A stretch of DNA of 64,000 nt from Io17-Chloro-G2 sp965226825 (GCA_965226825.1 CBDDED010000003.1:2604001-2668000), one strand, 5' to 3'; shown: positions 44,365 to 53,448, numbered from the stretch's first letter. Made by a program: numbers and translations. Notes: generated by a model from the letters alone, not told the origin.

Positions 44365-44858
44365 CGCCAAAGAAAAGGTTTATCCTCGACGAGAACGTCG
44401 TCATCTGCGCCCAAACAGGGTTTAACGATCAGGGTGAGCCGGATCCCACCTGCGCTAATCTGGTCAACAGCATCATTCGAATCTGCCACACCATTGTGGT
44501 TGACGTTGGGTTGTTTAGCAGATACCAACGTCAGTTGAACCAGGCAAGGCATCAACCAACCGCAACCGGCGCTCCCTTTCTGCCGTTGCTCAGGTCCGCA
44601 ATTCAGGTGGCGGACAAAATCGATGGTTTGGCCAGGCCTGATGCATCCCCATTCCCGGAAGAAAACTCAATTCTTCAGGGAAGCCGGGACGATTTGGCCG
44701 TTACAGTGAGACTGGCAGTAGAAACGAGGGCTACCCTTGTCACCACTGACGGACCATTGATACAAGACTTGGAGTCCTCACGCCACAACAAGCCCTGGGC
44801 CGTCTGGACAATTGATGTTATCGGTATTTTGAGACTTTCCGCAGCGCATCAATCATAA
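44361..44858 (+). CDS. PIN-domain-like nuclease partner of the ATPase
   Basis: The 165-residue protein shows the PIN acidic pattern: FILDENVVI (D10, E11), SRDDLAVTVRLA (D110, D111) and the TTDG-type LVTTDGPLIQDL (D130, D136). PIN domains are Mg2+-dependent RNases, often toxins. It starts with GTG inside the ATPase stop codon (GTGA, 4 bp overlap), so the two are translated together. No antitoxin-like gene is present unless the ATPase plays that part. The exact PIN subfamily is not recognised. Confidence 0.75.
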   Translation: MTPKKRFILDENVVICAQTGFNDQGEPDPTCANLVNSIIRICHTIVVDVGLFSRYQRQLNQARHQPTATGAPFLPLLRSAIQVADKIDGLARPDASPFPEENSILQGSRDDLAVTVRLAVETRATLVTTDGPLIQDLESSRHNKPWAVWTIDVIGILRLSAAHQS

Positions 44859-44912
44859 TATTGGGTAGGATTTCGCCCAGTGTCCCGTACGCCAACCCCT
44901 GAAGTCCGAGCC

Positions 44913-44942
44913 TTGGAATGCAACGTGCCTGCGTGCTATGAT
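44913..44942 (+). promoter_or_regulatory. promoter of the ybeY-dnaX operon
   Basis: TTGGAA (44913-44918), 18 bp spacer, then TATGAT (44937-44942) preceded by TG: an extended -10 promoter about 74 bp before ybeY. Confidence 0.5.
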
Positions 44943-45015
44943 TGGGCCGACCCCGTGATGAGTGGTTTGTGCCTGCGGGTAGAGTCCCGGCCCCTTCTCA
45001 CTAACAGGAAACGCA

Positions 45016-45594
45016 TTGAGTTCCAGCCCCCATAGAGACATCCACCTCACTATTGAAGAGCCCTTTGATGGGGAGCTTTCCCCAGACTGGATACGTGAAG
45101 TAATCGCTAGCGCTCTAACCCAGGCGGTGCCATCGGACCAGCCTGCCCAGGTGTCGGTACTGGTAACCGACGACGAGACTGTGCGGCAGCTAAACCGGGA
45201 TTACCGGGGAGTGGATGAGGTGACCGACGTGCTTTCCTTCTCGGCGGAACACTCCGGCCACTGGGAGGGGGAAGACGAACCTCCCCCGGATGGGAGTCCA
45301 ACCGCGGCCGAGCCTGACGGCGGTTTTGAATTCCCACTTCCTCCCGACGAACTTCCCCCGCTGGGCGAAGTGGTTATTTCCTATCCGCAGACGCGTCGCC
45401 AAGCAATGGAGCAACGACCGTCGGAGCCCGAGGCCGTTGACCGGGAGTTGGCCCTGTTGCTGGTCCATGGCGTACTGCACCTGGTGGGTCATGACCACGG
45501 CGAGCCGGCAGAGACCGAGGAGATGCAGCAGAAAGAGCGGGCGGCCTTAGCCGCGGTCCCGCACGTTGGCAATTCCGGAATACGTCAGTTATGA
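45016..45594 (+). CDS. ybeY: rRNA maturation RNase YbeY, with an acidic insert
   Basis: YbeY is a zinc endoribonuclease needed for 16S rRNA 3' processing and ribosome quality control. The 192-residue product has the metal motif HGVLHLVGHDH (H151, H155, H161) and EVTDVLSF. Between DVLSFSAE and LGEVVIS it carries roughly 37 extra residues rich in Glu, Pro and Asp (about 79-115), absent from the usual protein of about 155 residues. It starts with TTG after GGAAACG. Its end overlaps dnaX (ATGA), so it is the first gene of the dnaX operon. Confidence 0.9.
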   Translation: MSSSPHRDIHLTIEEPFDGELSPDWIREVIASALTQAVPSDQPAQVSVLVTDDETVRQLNRDYRGVDEVTDVLSFSAEHSGHWEGEDEPPPDGSPTAAEPDGGFEFPLPPDELPPLGEVVISYPQTRRQAMEQRPSEPEAVDRELALLLVHGVLHLVGHDHGEPAETEEMQQKERAALAAVPHVGNSGIRQL

Positions 45595-47303
45595 CCTCTC
45601 AAGTCTATTACCGGAAATGGCGCCCCCTGAACTTCGAGCAGTTGTCGGGGCAGGAGCACGTTGCCACCACCCTGCGGCACTCTGCGAGCCTGGGCCGGGT
45701 TTCTCACTCCTACCTGTTTTGCGGTCCCAGGGGCAGCGGCAAGACCACCACCGCTCGAATAATGGCCAAGGCGGTAAATTGCCTCGACCTGCAGGAAGGC
45801 GACCCCTGCAACAACTGCGCGGTGTGCACGTCGATCAACGACGGCCAGTTTATGGACATTATCGAAATGGACGCCGCCAGCAACCGGGGGATCGACGAGA
45901 TACGCGACATACGGGAGAAGGTCAATTTTTCGCCGGTGCAGGGAAAGCGCAAGGTCTACATTATCGACGAAGCCCACATGCTCACCGACCAGGCTTCAAA
46001 CGCTTTCTTGAAGACCCTGGAAGAGCCCCCCGCCCACGTGATGTTCATTCTCTGCACGACTGAGGCCCACCGGATTTTGCCCACCATCGTGTCTCGGTGC
46101 CAGAGGTTCGACTTCCGACGCATTCCGTCGAACGCAATCTTCGACCGTTTGGACGAAATCAGCCGCGCCGAAGGCGCCGTTGTTGATTCCGAAGCCCTTC
46201 GCTTGGTAGCCCGCTACGCCGACGGGAGCCTGCGCGACGCCGAAAACCTGCTGGAACAGCTGGTGGTGTCCTACGACGGCGGTGTCACCCTCGCCCAGGT
46301 GGAAGAGCTGTTGGGGTTGGGAAACAGCGAAAGGTGGCTGGAACTGGCCACGTTTCTGCTCATGGGCAACACCAACGGCGGGCTGGACGTGGTTAACCAG
46401 GCCGCTTGGGACGGCGCCGACCTGCGCCAGTTGCATCGCCAAACCCTGGGCCTGCTGAGGGCAGCCATGCTGCTCCAATGGGGGAATTCCTCCATGGTTG
46501 ATCTCCCGGACCACGTGACCGCACAACTACAGGACTTGGTCGGACGCCTACCCCCATGGCGGATCATGAAGGCGCTAAAGCTTTGGGGCGACGTCAACAT
46601 GCGCTATGACGCCCCTTCCACACTGCCCCTGGAGATGGCGGTGGTGGAGATTTGCGACGATCAGGCCGCTCCAGCTCCGGCTCCGGCGCGCCAACCCGCT
46701 GCAGCCGCTCCGGCCGGTCCAGCCAGGACGGCGCCGCCGCCGGGGACCCAGACGCGGTCGGCCCCCGCCAGGCCAGACAACACTCGGCCGACTCCGGTAT
46801 CTCAACCGGCCGCCCCGGCAACCCCGGTGGCTCAATCACCGGTTGGCAGTCCGGCCAACACCCTGCCGACCAACACTCTGGAAGAAACGCCAGCCATCCT
46901 GACCGGCGCACGGGTGGACGCGCCGCCGCAAGATGGGCTAGAGTTGCAGTGGTTGGCCGCGGTTAAAGAGTTGGACCGCCACAAGGGGAAAAAATACATC
47001 CTCGGCGCATTGTTCCGAGACTGCAAAACCGCGGGGGTCTACCTGGACGGCGATACGCTGGTGCTGCCTTTTTCCCACCGAGCCCACTTGGAGCGAATGC
47101 AGGAAGAGGTTGGCGATCCTGTGGGGAAGAAGACCGTGACCGACATCTTGGCCAAACACTTCGGCTCGCCGCGCGATTTCAAGCTAGTATTGGCCGGCGG
47201 CGACGGCAATGGGGGCGATAACATCAAGACCTCCCAAACCAGCCCATTGGTGCGCGCAGCATTGGGAATGGGAGCGCGCATCCTGGAGGAGACAGCGGAA
47301 TGA
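45591..47303 (+). CDS. dnaX: DNA polymerase III subunit gamma/tau
   Basis: DnaX is the clamp-loader ATPase. The 570-residue product has VYYRKWRPLNFEQLSGQE, Walker A CGPRGSGKTTTARIMAK, a Cys-rich zinc site CNNCAVCTSINDG, Walker B with VYIIDEAHML and the sensor 1 region CTTEAHRILPTIVSRCQRF. After about residue 360 comes a Pro/Ala-rich linker and a C-terminal tau-like domain. It overlaps ybeY and ybaB by 4 bp each, so all are in one operon. Confidence 0.95.
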   Translation: MTSQVYYRKWRPLNFEQLSGQEHVATTLRHSASLGRVSHSYLFCGPRGSGKTTTARIMAKAVNCLDLQEGDPCNNCAVCTSINDGQFMDIIEMDAASNRGIDEIRDIREKVNFSPVQGKRKVYIIDEAHMLTDQASNAFLKTLEEPPAHVMFILCTTEAHRILPTIVSRCQRFDFRRIPSNAIFDRLDEISRAEGAVVDSEALRLVARYADGSLRDAENLLEQLVVSYDGGVTLAQVEELLGLGNSERWLELATFLLMGNTNGGLDVVNQAAWDGADLRQLHRQTLGLLRAAMLLQWGNSSMVDLPDHVTAQLQDLVGRLPPWRIMKALKLWGDVNMRYDAPSTLPLEMAVVEICDDQAAPAPAPARQPAAAAPAGPARTAPPPGTQTRSAPARPDNTRPTPVSQPAAPATPVAQSPVGSPANTLPTNTLEETPAILTGARVDAPPQDGLELQWLAAVKELDRHKGKKYILGALFRDCKTAGVYLDGDTLVLPFSHRAHLERMQEEVGDPVGKKTVTDILAKHFGSPRDFKLVLAGGDGNGGDNIKTSQTSPLVRAALGMGARILEETAE

Positions 47304-47659
47304 ACCGCCAATTCAGGCGACGACAAATGCGGGCCGGTGGAACTAACGCACCCGGAGGCGCACCATCTGGCCAGGCTCAACAACTGCAAGCCCAACTTCA
47401 GAAAATTCAGGAGCTCCAGGCGGAACTGGAAACCTTGACCTCCGAGGGCTCGGCCGGCGGCGGCGTGGTCAAAGTCGTCATGACGGGCAAGCAAACGGTG
47501 GAGTCGGTGTTCATCGACCCGGAAGTGGTCGATGACGTTGAGCTCTTGCAGGACCTGGTTGTTGCGGCTTTTAACGACGCCATCAGCAAATCCCAGGAGA
47601 TGGCGGCGGAGAAAATGGGGGGCATCACCGGAGGACTGAACATTCCCGGGCTCACCTGA
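47300..47659 (+). CDS. ybaB: YbaB/EbfC family nucleoid-associated protein
   Basis: The 119-residue protein has the YbaB core QAQLQKIQELQAELETLTSEG and GGVVKVVMTGKQTVESVFIDPEVV, ending in a Gly-rich tail (GGITGGLNIPG). These dimers bind DNA and are usually encoded between dnaX and recR, as here; the start overlaps the dnaX stop by 4 bp. A Gln/Gly-rich leader of about 30 residues precedes the core. Confidence 0.93.
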   Translation: MNRQFRRRQMRAGGTNAPGGAPSGQAQQLQAQLQKIQELQAELETLTSEGSAGGGVVKVVMTGKQTVESVFIDPEVVDDVELLQDLVVAAFNDAISKSQEMAAEKMGGITGGLNIPGLT

Positions 47660-47663
47660 GGAT

Positions 47664-48278
47664 ATGTCTACCAATTCCATACCATCCGCGTCGCCTTCCC
47701 TGGTCAAGCTTATCACCGAGCTGAGCAAGCTGCCCGGAGTAGGGCCCAAAAGCGCGCAGCGCCTCGCCTTCCACCTCATCCGCCTGCCCGAGGCCGACGC
47801 CTACGCTTTGGCCAATGCAATAACCACCGTGAAGCAGAGCGTGGTTTTTTGCCAGGAGTGCCAAAACCTCACCGACTCCTCTCCATGCACAATTTGCGCC
47901 GACTCCCAGCGGGATGCCGGGTTAATATGCCTGGTGGAAGACCCGTTGGACGTCTTGGCTTTAGAGCGAACCCGGTGCTTCCGCGGCCGGTACCACGTTC
48001 TCCACGGGGCCATTTCCCCCCTGAACGGGATTGGACCCGACCAGCTCAAGATTAAGGAACTGATGGCCCGGTTGGCCGAAGGACGCGTACAAGAGTTGAT
48101 TATCGCAACCAACCCCACCCTCGAGGGGGAGGCCACCGCGATGTACATTCGGCGCAACCTGGACCGCGGCGCGTTGAAAGTTACTCACCTGGCCCGTGGG
48201 TTGCCGGTGGGCGGGTCCTTGGAGTATTCCGATGAACTGACCCTGACGCGGGCGTTTCAGGGACGCCAGGAATTGTAA
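47664..48278 (+). CDS. recR: recombination mediator protein RecR
   Basis: RecR loads RecA onto gapped DNA together with RecO. The 204-residue product has the HhH LPGVGPKSAQRLAFHL, the zinc finger CQECQNL...CTIC, and a TOPRIM domain (LICLVEDPLDVLALERT, LIIATNPTLEGEATAMYI). Its length is typical. It is followed by recO, an association rarer than dnaX-ybaB-recR but functionally sensible. Confidence 0.96.
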   Translation: MSTNSIPSASPSLVKLITELSKLPGVGPKSAQRLAFHLIRLPEADAYALANAITTVKQSVVFCQECQNLTDSSPCTICADSQRDAGLICLVEDPLDVLALERTRCFRGRYHVLHGAISPLNGIGPDQLKIKELMARLAEGRVQELIIATNPTLEGEATAMYIRRNLDRGALKVTHLARGLPVGGSLEYSDELTLTRAFQGRQEL

Positions 48279-48305
48279 CGACCCTATCCGGGCGGGAGCC
48301 CCACC

Positions 48306-49079
48306 ATGCCTCCTCCGCGCGTATATCGAACCGAGGCCTTGACCCTGCGGAAAATGCCCCTGGGTGAAGCCGACCTTATTGTCACTTTTTTCACCAGGGA
48401 AAACGGCAAGCTGCAAGCCGTGGGCAAGGGCGCCCGAAAGAACTCCAGCAAGTTGGTCGGACACCTGGAACCCCTCACCCAGGTCAACCTTTCTTTGGCC
48501 CGCGGCAAAAGCCTGGACATCGTAACCCAGGCCCAGGTGGTGACTAACTTCCCCCCGTTGAAGGACCATCTGGACGCCATAACCAAGGGTCTATATCTGG
48601 CCGAGTTAGTAGATGGCTTCGGGTCCGAGTCCCAACCCAACCTGCCCCTGTACCAACTGGCGCTGGACACCCTGCACAGCATCGCCAGAGACCCCGATTC
48701 GGACCTCCCCCTGCGGTATTTCGAGCTTCGCCTGTTGCAGGCTTCCGGACTGATGCCCGAGCTTTACCACTGCGTTGAATGCCGCAACCCCTTGCAGGAA
48801 AACAAGCACCGGTTCAGTCCCAACGTTGGCGGAGTCCTTTGCCTGGACTGCAGCCCTGCCGAAGCCCGCATCCGGCCCCTATCGGTGCGAGCACTGAAGG
48901 TCCTGCGTCTTTTCCACCGAGGCCGGCAGGCGGAAGCCCTCGGACTGCGCCTGAATCCCAGCCTGTCCCAAGAGCTGAAAACCCTCCTCGCCTCGACCGT
49001 GTCCTACTGGCTGGAGAAGGAAATCCGGTCAACCTCCCTATTGGAGCGCCTACGGGCGGACTCAGGGGTTGGAGCATAA
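48306..49079 (+). CDS. recO: DNA repair protein RecO
   Basis: RecO binds SSB and helps RecA loading with RecR. The 257-residue product begins with the OB fold RTEALTLRKMPLGEADLIVTFFTRENGKLQAVGKGARK, then a helical domain with a four-Cys zinc site (CVECRNPL ... CLDC). It lies 27 bp after recR, so the pair acts in one pathway and probably one transcript. Confidence 0.93.
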   Translation: MPPPRVYRTEALTLRKMPLGEADLIVTFFTRENGKLQAVGKGARKNSSKLVGHLEPLTQVNLSLARGKSLDIVTQAQVVTNFPPLKDHLDAITKGLYLAELVDGFGSESQPNLPLYQLALDTLHSIARDPDSDLPLRYFELRLLQASGLMPELYHCVECRNPLQENKHRFSPNVGGVLCLDCSPAEARIRPLSVRALKVLRLFHRGRQAEALGLRLNPSLSQELKTLLASTVSYWLEKEIRSTSLLERLRADSGVGA

Positions 49080-49205
49080 CTACGGGTATACGACGTGGGC
49101 TCGAAACGCCGGTCAAACCACTTCAAAACAGGCCGGGATTGCGGGTTTCGGTGCCCGCCATTTGGTCCCCATCACACGGGCTAATGCCGGACAGGAAGTC
49201 GATCC

Positions 49206-49760
49206 GTGTTTAAAAAGATTCTGATCGCAAACCGCGGCGAAATCGCCTGTCGCATCATACGCACCTGCCAAAAACTAGAGATTTGCACCGCCGCGATATA
49301 CTCCACCGCGGACGAAGACTCCCTCCACGTTAGGTTGGCCGATGAGGCATACCCGGTTGGTGGATCGCCCCCTCAGGAAAGTTACCTGGACCTCGAACGC
49401 ATCCTGAAAGTCGCCAGATCCTGTGGCGCCCAGGCGATTCATCCCGGGTACGGTTTCCTATCGGAAAATCCGGCGTTCTCCCTTCGGTGTCAGCAAGAAG
49501 GCATCCGGTTCATCGGCCCCACGCCGGAAATCATGGCAAAAATGGGCGACAAGCTCCGCGCCCGAAAATTGGCCAACAAGGCCGGGCTGCCGGTGCTGCC
49601 GGGAACGCTCCAGGCAATCGCAAACGACCGGGCCCGGTCTTACGCCCTGCAGCTTGGGTTTCCGTTGATGGTCAAGGCGGCGGAAGGCGGCGGCGGAATA
49701 GGCATCCACGTGATCCACTCCATGGAAGAACTGCTTCCCTTAATCGAACGCACCCGGTAA
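49206..49760 (+). pseudogene. accC: biotin carboxylase, N-terminal part, ended by an in-frame TAA
   Basis: Biotin carboxylase domains start here: FKKILIANRGEIACRIIRTC (N-domain), HPGYGFLSENPAFSLRCQ and the ATP-grasp loop KAAEGGGGIGIHV. The frame is stopped by TAA at 49758-49760, exactly where the normal protein continues (ERTR, then VAEHAFGSPRLFLERY in the same frame). The rest of the enzyme is intact in 49761-50780. Either a recent nonsense mutation, a sequencing error, or a genuinely split or read-through gene; the sequence cannot decide. Confidence 0.8.
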
Positions 49761-50780
49761 GTGGCGGAGCACGCCTTCGGCAGCCCCAGGCTGTTCCTCG
49801 AACGTTACCTGAGTAACGCCTCCCACATTGAAGTGCAACTGATTGGCGACCAACACGGCAACCTGGTCCACCTCTACGAACGGGACTGCTCCATACAGAG
49901 GCGCAACCAGAAGCTGATCGAAGAAACCCCCGCCACCAAGCTGACGCCCAAGCTACGAAACAAACTGCACAAGTTGGCCCTGAAGCTGGGACGCCAAATC
50001 GGATACACCAACGCGGGCACCGTTGAATTCCTGGTCTCCCAGGACGAGGAAATTTACTTCCTGGAGATGAACACCAGGCTGCAGGTGGAGCACGGTGTGA
50101 CCGAGTTGATCACGGGCATGGACCTGGTGGAGTTGCAGATTCGAGCCGCCCTGGGGCAACCCCTACCCATTTCTCAAACGGACGTGATTCCCAACGGCCA
50201 TGCCGTCGAAGCGCGGATTTATCCGGAAGACCCCGAAAATTTCATGCCCAGCATGGGGACCGTCACCGACTTTCACCTCCCCACCGGGGACGCCGTGAGA
50301 GTGGACAGCGCTCTTTGCAGCGGCTATGAGGTTACGCTACACTATGAACCGCTGCTCGCCAAGGTAATGAGCTGGGGTGAGGACCGCGCCCAGGCGTTAC
50401 AAGGCATTATGCGGGCCCTGTTGGATTTCCGGGTGGAAGGAGTAGAGACCAACATTCCCCTATTGCGGGAGATTGTTGTCCAGAAACAATTCCAGTGCGG
50501 GACCCATCACACCGGCTCACTTCCCCAATGGCTACAAGACCGCTTCCAACCCTCCCAACACGGCAAAAATAACGCTGGCAAGGATCGTATGTCCGCCCAA
50601 AAACACCACGACGGCAACCGGGCAAAAGCGGCGGCTCTGGGGGCAGCCATCGCCATGGCGATGGCTGCCGAAGAATCTTTGGCCCCTCAAGGCCCCCGCA
50701 AGGTGACCAACGCCTGGCGCGCCGCCGGCCGACGCGACCAATTCCTTGCCCGGTCCATCAGCAAGGGAGGCTGGCGATAG
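49761..50780 (+). pseudogene. accC: biotin carboxylase, C-terminal part, with fused OadG-like tail
   Basis: In the same frame as the preceding part, a GTG directly follows the TAA (TAAGTG). The product contains the biotin carboxylase active site FLEMNTRLQVEHGVTELITG (family norm: QVEHPVTE; here Gly replaces Pro) and YERDCSIQRRNQKL. After the BC domain, about 50 residues (AAALGAAIAMAMAAEE to WRAAGRR) look like the small subunit tail of sodium-pumping decarboxylases. Reinitiation at the GTG could make a split enzyme. The biotinyl protein follows. Confidence 0.78.
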
Positions 50781-51214
50781 CCGTCTTCAGAATTCAGGTC
50801 AGCGGACAATGGTATACCGTTGAAGTCGGCGACCTGACCGCATCTCCCGTCGAAGTCACAGTCGACGGCGAGACCTTTCAGATAGAGATTGAACCGGTAG
50901 CGGTCGTACCGCCTACCCCTCGACCCACCGCACGACGTGCTCGGTCCGCCCCAAGGCTCGTTCCCCCACCCAGCCCAAGGGGCCCCGCCGCCGGTTTTCC
51001 CGAAGGCGCCGTCATCTCCCCAATGCCCGGCCGCGTCATATCTATCATGGTCCGACCCGGAGCCAGCGTCTCCGCCGGCGACGAACTCTGCGTGCTGGAA
51101 GCCATGAAGATGGAGCAAAGCATCCGAGCCGCCAGGGACGGCGTGGTCAAGGCGATCCACGTCCAACCAATGGATTCGGTCAGCGCCAACGATCTGTTGA
51201 TGGAGCTGGAATAA
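50771..51214 (+). CDS. biotinyl-carrier protein (BCCP-like), no standard start codon
   Basis: The frame encodes an N-terminal beta domain (FRIQVSGQWYTVEVG), a Pro/Arg-rich linker, and a biotinyl-lipoyl domain with the biotinylated Lys in VLEAMKMEQS. The carboxyl group made by AccC would be carried here. No ATG, GTG or TTG lies upstream of 51023 in frame: the candidates are CTG 50771, ATA 50777 or ATT 50789 after AAGGGAGG. A start at ATG 51023 would cut off half the protein but keep the biotinyl domain. It overlaps the end of the C-terminal carboxylase part. Confidence 0.75.
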   Translation: MAIAVFRIQVSGQWYTVEVGDLTASPVEVTVDGETFQIEIEPVAVVPPTPRPTARRARSAPRLVPPPSPRGPAAGFPEGAVISPMPGRVISIMVRPGASVSAGDELCVLEAMKMEQSIRAARDGVVKAIHVQPMDSVSANDLLMELE

Positions 51215-51314
51215 GCCTCCATCGGCTTCCCAGGGCGTCCAGGCGAATCCGTGTCGGAACAACGGCATAATCAGTCGATTTCCGTCACCAATGGCCGCTG
51301 CCTTTCCCAGCTTG

Positions 51315-51342
51315 TTGACATAGGTATTACCAAGAGTATACC
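51315..51342 (+). promoter_or_regulatory. promoter upstream of the first SBP gene
   Basis: TTGACA (51315-51320), 16 bp spacer and TATACC (51337-51342) form a sigma-70-like promoter. The same arrangement, with TTGACATAGGTATT conserved, precedes the fourth SBP gene. It predicts a leader of about 170 bases. Confidence 0.65.
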
Positions 51343-51348
51343 TTTGCG

Positions 51349-51519
51349 GCCAACCAACCATTTTGCAATTCGAATACTGTTTATTCCCAACTGGTAGGCG
51401 TCTGGTTTAAGGCTCGCTGTGTACACCGGCAGCGTCTCAGGCAACCCATTATTTCCAGGGGAACCGTAGTCTCCAACCTCCAATCACTGATGTTGTTTAC
51501 ATACAGAGGGGGAATGACA
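51349..51519 (+). promoter_or_regulatory. conserved 5' leader of the first SBP transcription unit
   Basis: This leader of about 170 bases shares GCGTCTCAGGCAACCC-type sequence at the same distance from the ATG (about 92 bases) with the leader of the fourth SBP gene. It may only reflect recent duplication, or carry a post-transcriptional signal; I could not fold it into a known riboswitch. Confidence 0.35.
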
Positions 51520-53418
51520 ATGCTGCGACCTTGGTTCCGAACATCAAGAATCCTGGTGATTTTCCCGTTGGTGTTGGCCCTGGCTTTAGCGGCCGCCTGT
51601 GGCTCCACCACCGCCGAACCGGAGACCATCGTACGAGAGGTCACCAAACAGGTTGAAGTCGTCACCGAAACCGAAATCACCAAGGTGGTTCCCGTAGAGG
51701 TAACCCAAGAGGAAGTGAAGGTGGTTGTCGCCACTCCTCTCCCCACTTCCGAAGCGGTTTCTATGGAAGTGACCAAGGGCGCAAGCTTCAACTTCCCGAT
51801 CAAACCCGCCTGGGTCCGGAACGGGAAGGTGTCCGACACGGTGCTGGAAATCGGGGCCAGGAGCAACCCCGGAGCTTGGGACGCCCACTTTGCCGGAAAC
51901 CTGTTTTCGGCGTTGGTTCCCACTGCCCCCCAGTTCAGTCAGTTAACCCGTTTCAACCCGGTTAGCCCCAGCGAGATTGTGGGCGATCTGGCGCGCGGGT
52001 GGGACATTAACGTCACCGGAGACGAATACACTTTCAGGCTCCACGATGCCACTTGGAGCGATGGCCAACCCGTGACCGCCGACGACATTGTATTTTCCTT
52101 GGACCGGATTACGGACCCCGACGCTACCAGGTCCCGGACCCGAGTGCTTAGCAATTTCTATGAGCCCGGCACCGCCGAGGCTATTGACGATAACACTGTT
52201 AGAGTGCCCCTCAAGTTTCCGGCGGCCATCTTCCTGCCCAACATGTCCACCGACTACATGAAGATGTACGCCAGGCACAACGCCGAAGGGCTGACTCCGG
52301 ACGAAGCGAATCTTGCGTTCGGCCTGATTGGGTCGGGCCCGTGGATTCTGAAGAAATTCGAGCCCAACGTAGTCTTCGAATATGAAAGAAACCCGAATTA
52401 TTTCGGGGCCGGGCGGCCTTTCATGGACGGGTTGAAGTTCAATATTGTGGGCCGCAACCTCACGAGAATGTACAGTTCGCTGCAGGTGGGGCAGGTCTTG
52501 ATGACCGAGGGTCCTCTCAGTTCCAGCTACCGGCCCGAGGACGTGTTCCAGGTTCAAGAAGGGACCAACGGCCGGGTTAGGGCCTTAACGCTAACCAATG
52601 GCTCAGGGGCCGTTTTCATTTTGCACACCAACCAACCCCCCTTTGATGATGCCCGGGTCCGGCGGGCCCTGTACTTGGGAATTGACCGGGAAGAGGCTAA
52701 ACAGATCCTTTATTGCCAAAACGACTACGGCAAATGCTTCGGCCGGGCCAATTTTTATGGCGTAGGGTCTATCGGCGGCCAAACAGTGGAACCTATGGAT
52801 CAGTTGGCGCAACGCCCCGGATACGGACCATCGGCCGACAGGGCCGAGGACTATGCCGAGGCGAAGCGACTGCTGGCGGATGCCGGATACCCTGATGGAG
52901 TTCAGGTCACCTTGAATATCGGCCAAGCCCCCCTCTCCTTGAATCAGGCGCAGATTTTCAATGAGCAGTTGCGGAAGAACATCGGGATCGATGTAGTGAT
53001 TGACTCGGTGGATACGGCGGCCAACATGCAGCGGTTAGGGGACAGTTACCACGAAATGACCATGAACACTGCAGCCACTATCATTCCAGACGCGGCGGAC
53101 AACATTAACCAGCACTTCCTGCAAAACATCTTGAAAAATCCGGACAACTGGTCCGATCCCAGGGTGGACGAGTTGCTGGAGGCCCAGGCCAAAGAGATAG
53201 ACGCCGAAAAGCGCCTGGAGATGTTCCGCGAAATTGTGGAAATTCTGCACAAAGGCGAAAGCCACGTCGTTCCGCTGATGCGGTTTGACCAGGGTGGGCT
53301 GATGGACTACCGCATCCAGGGGTACCACGTCCCGACTTCCATCCAGTTGGTCCACTCCTGGGACCAGATCTGGTGGGACCCGGACGCTGAGTGCCCCGAC
53401 GAAAAGGGGTGTAACTAG
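51520..53418 (+). CDS. ABC transporter substrate-binding lipoprotein, family 5 (copy 1 of 4)
   Basis: The 632-residue protein is a peptide/nickel-type (SBP_bac_5) extracellular binding protein. It has a lipoprotein signal with lipobox (LAAACGSTT, Cys near residue 25), a Glu/Val/Thr linker (VREVTKQVEVV ... VPVEVTQEEV), and the family region ARGWDIN...YTFRLHDATWSDGQPVTADDIVFS. It ends WDQIWWDPDAECPDEKGCN, shared by all four copies. ATG 51520 has GGGGG upstream; two in-frame starts further up lack a site. It leads an array of four with no permease or ATPase gene nearby, so it must use a transporter elsewhere. Ligand unknown. Confidence 0.93.
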   Translation: MLRPWFRTSRILVIFPLVLALALAAACGSTTAEPETIVREVTKQVEVVTETEITKVVPVEVTQEEVKVVVATPLPTSEAVSMEVTKGASFNFPIKPAWVRNGKVSDTVLEIGARSNPGAWDAHFAGNLFSALVPTAPQFSQLTRFNPVSPSEIVGDLARGWDINVTGDEYTFRLHDATWSDGQPVTADDIVFSLDRITDPDATRSRTRVLSNFYEPGTAEAIDDNTVRVPLKFPAAIFLPNMSTDYMKMYARHNAEGLTPDEANLAFGLIGSGPWILKKFEPNVVFEYERNPNYFGAGRPFMDGLKFNIVGRNLTRMYSSLQVGQVLMTEGPLSSSYRPEDVFQVQEGTNGRVRALTLTNGSGAVFILHTNQPPFDDARVRRALYLGIDREEAKQILYCQNDYGKCFGRANFYGVGSIGGQTVEPMDQLAQRPGYGPSADRAEDYAEAKRLLADAGYPDGVQVTLNIGQAPLSLNQAQIFNEQLRKNIGIDVVIDSVDTAANMQRLGDSYHEMTMNTAATIIPDAADNINQHFLQNILKNPDNWSDPRVDELLEAQAKEIDAEKRLEMFREIVEILHKGESHVVPLMRFDQGGLMDYRIQGYHVPTSIQLVHSWDQIWWDPDAECPDEKGCN

Positions 53419-53448
53419 CGCCGCTCGCGCCTACGAGGAGGAATAACA

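Noticed and set aside
44859..45015. Search for a second copy of the tRNA-Glu 3' end as an attachment site for the ATPase/PIN island
   Set aside because: No stretch matching the tRNA 3' end was found between the PIN gene and ybeY, so integration at the tRNA is not supported by a repeat.
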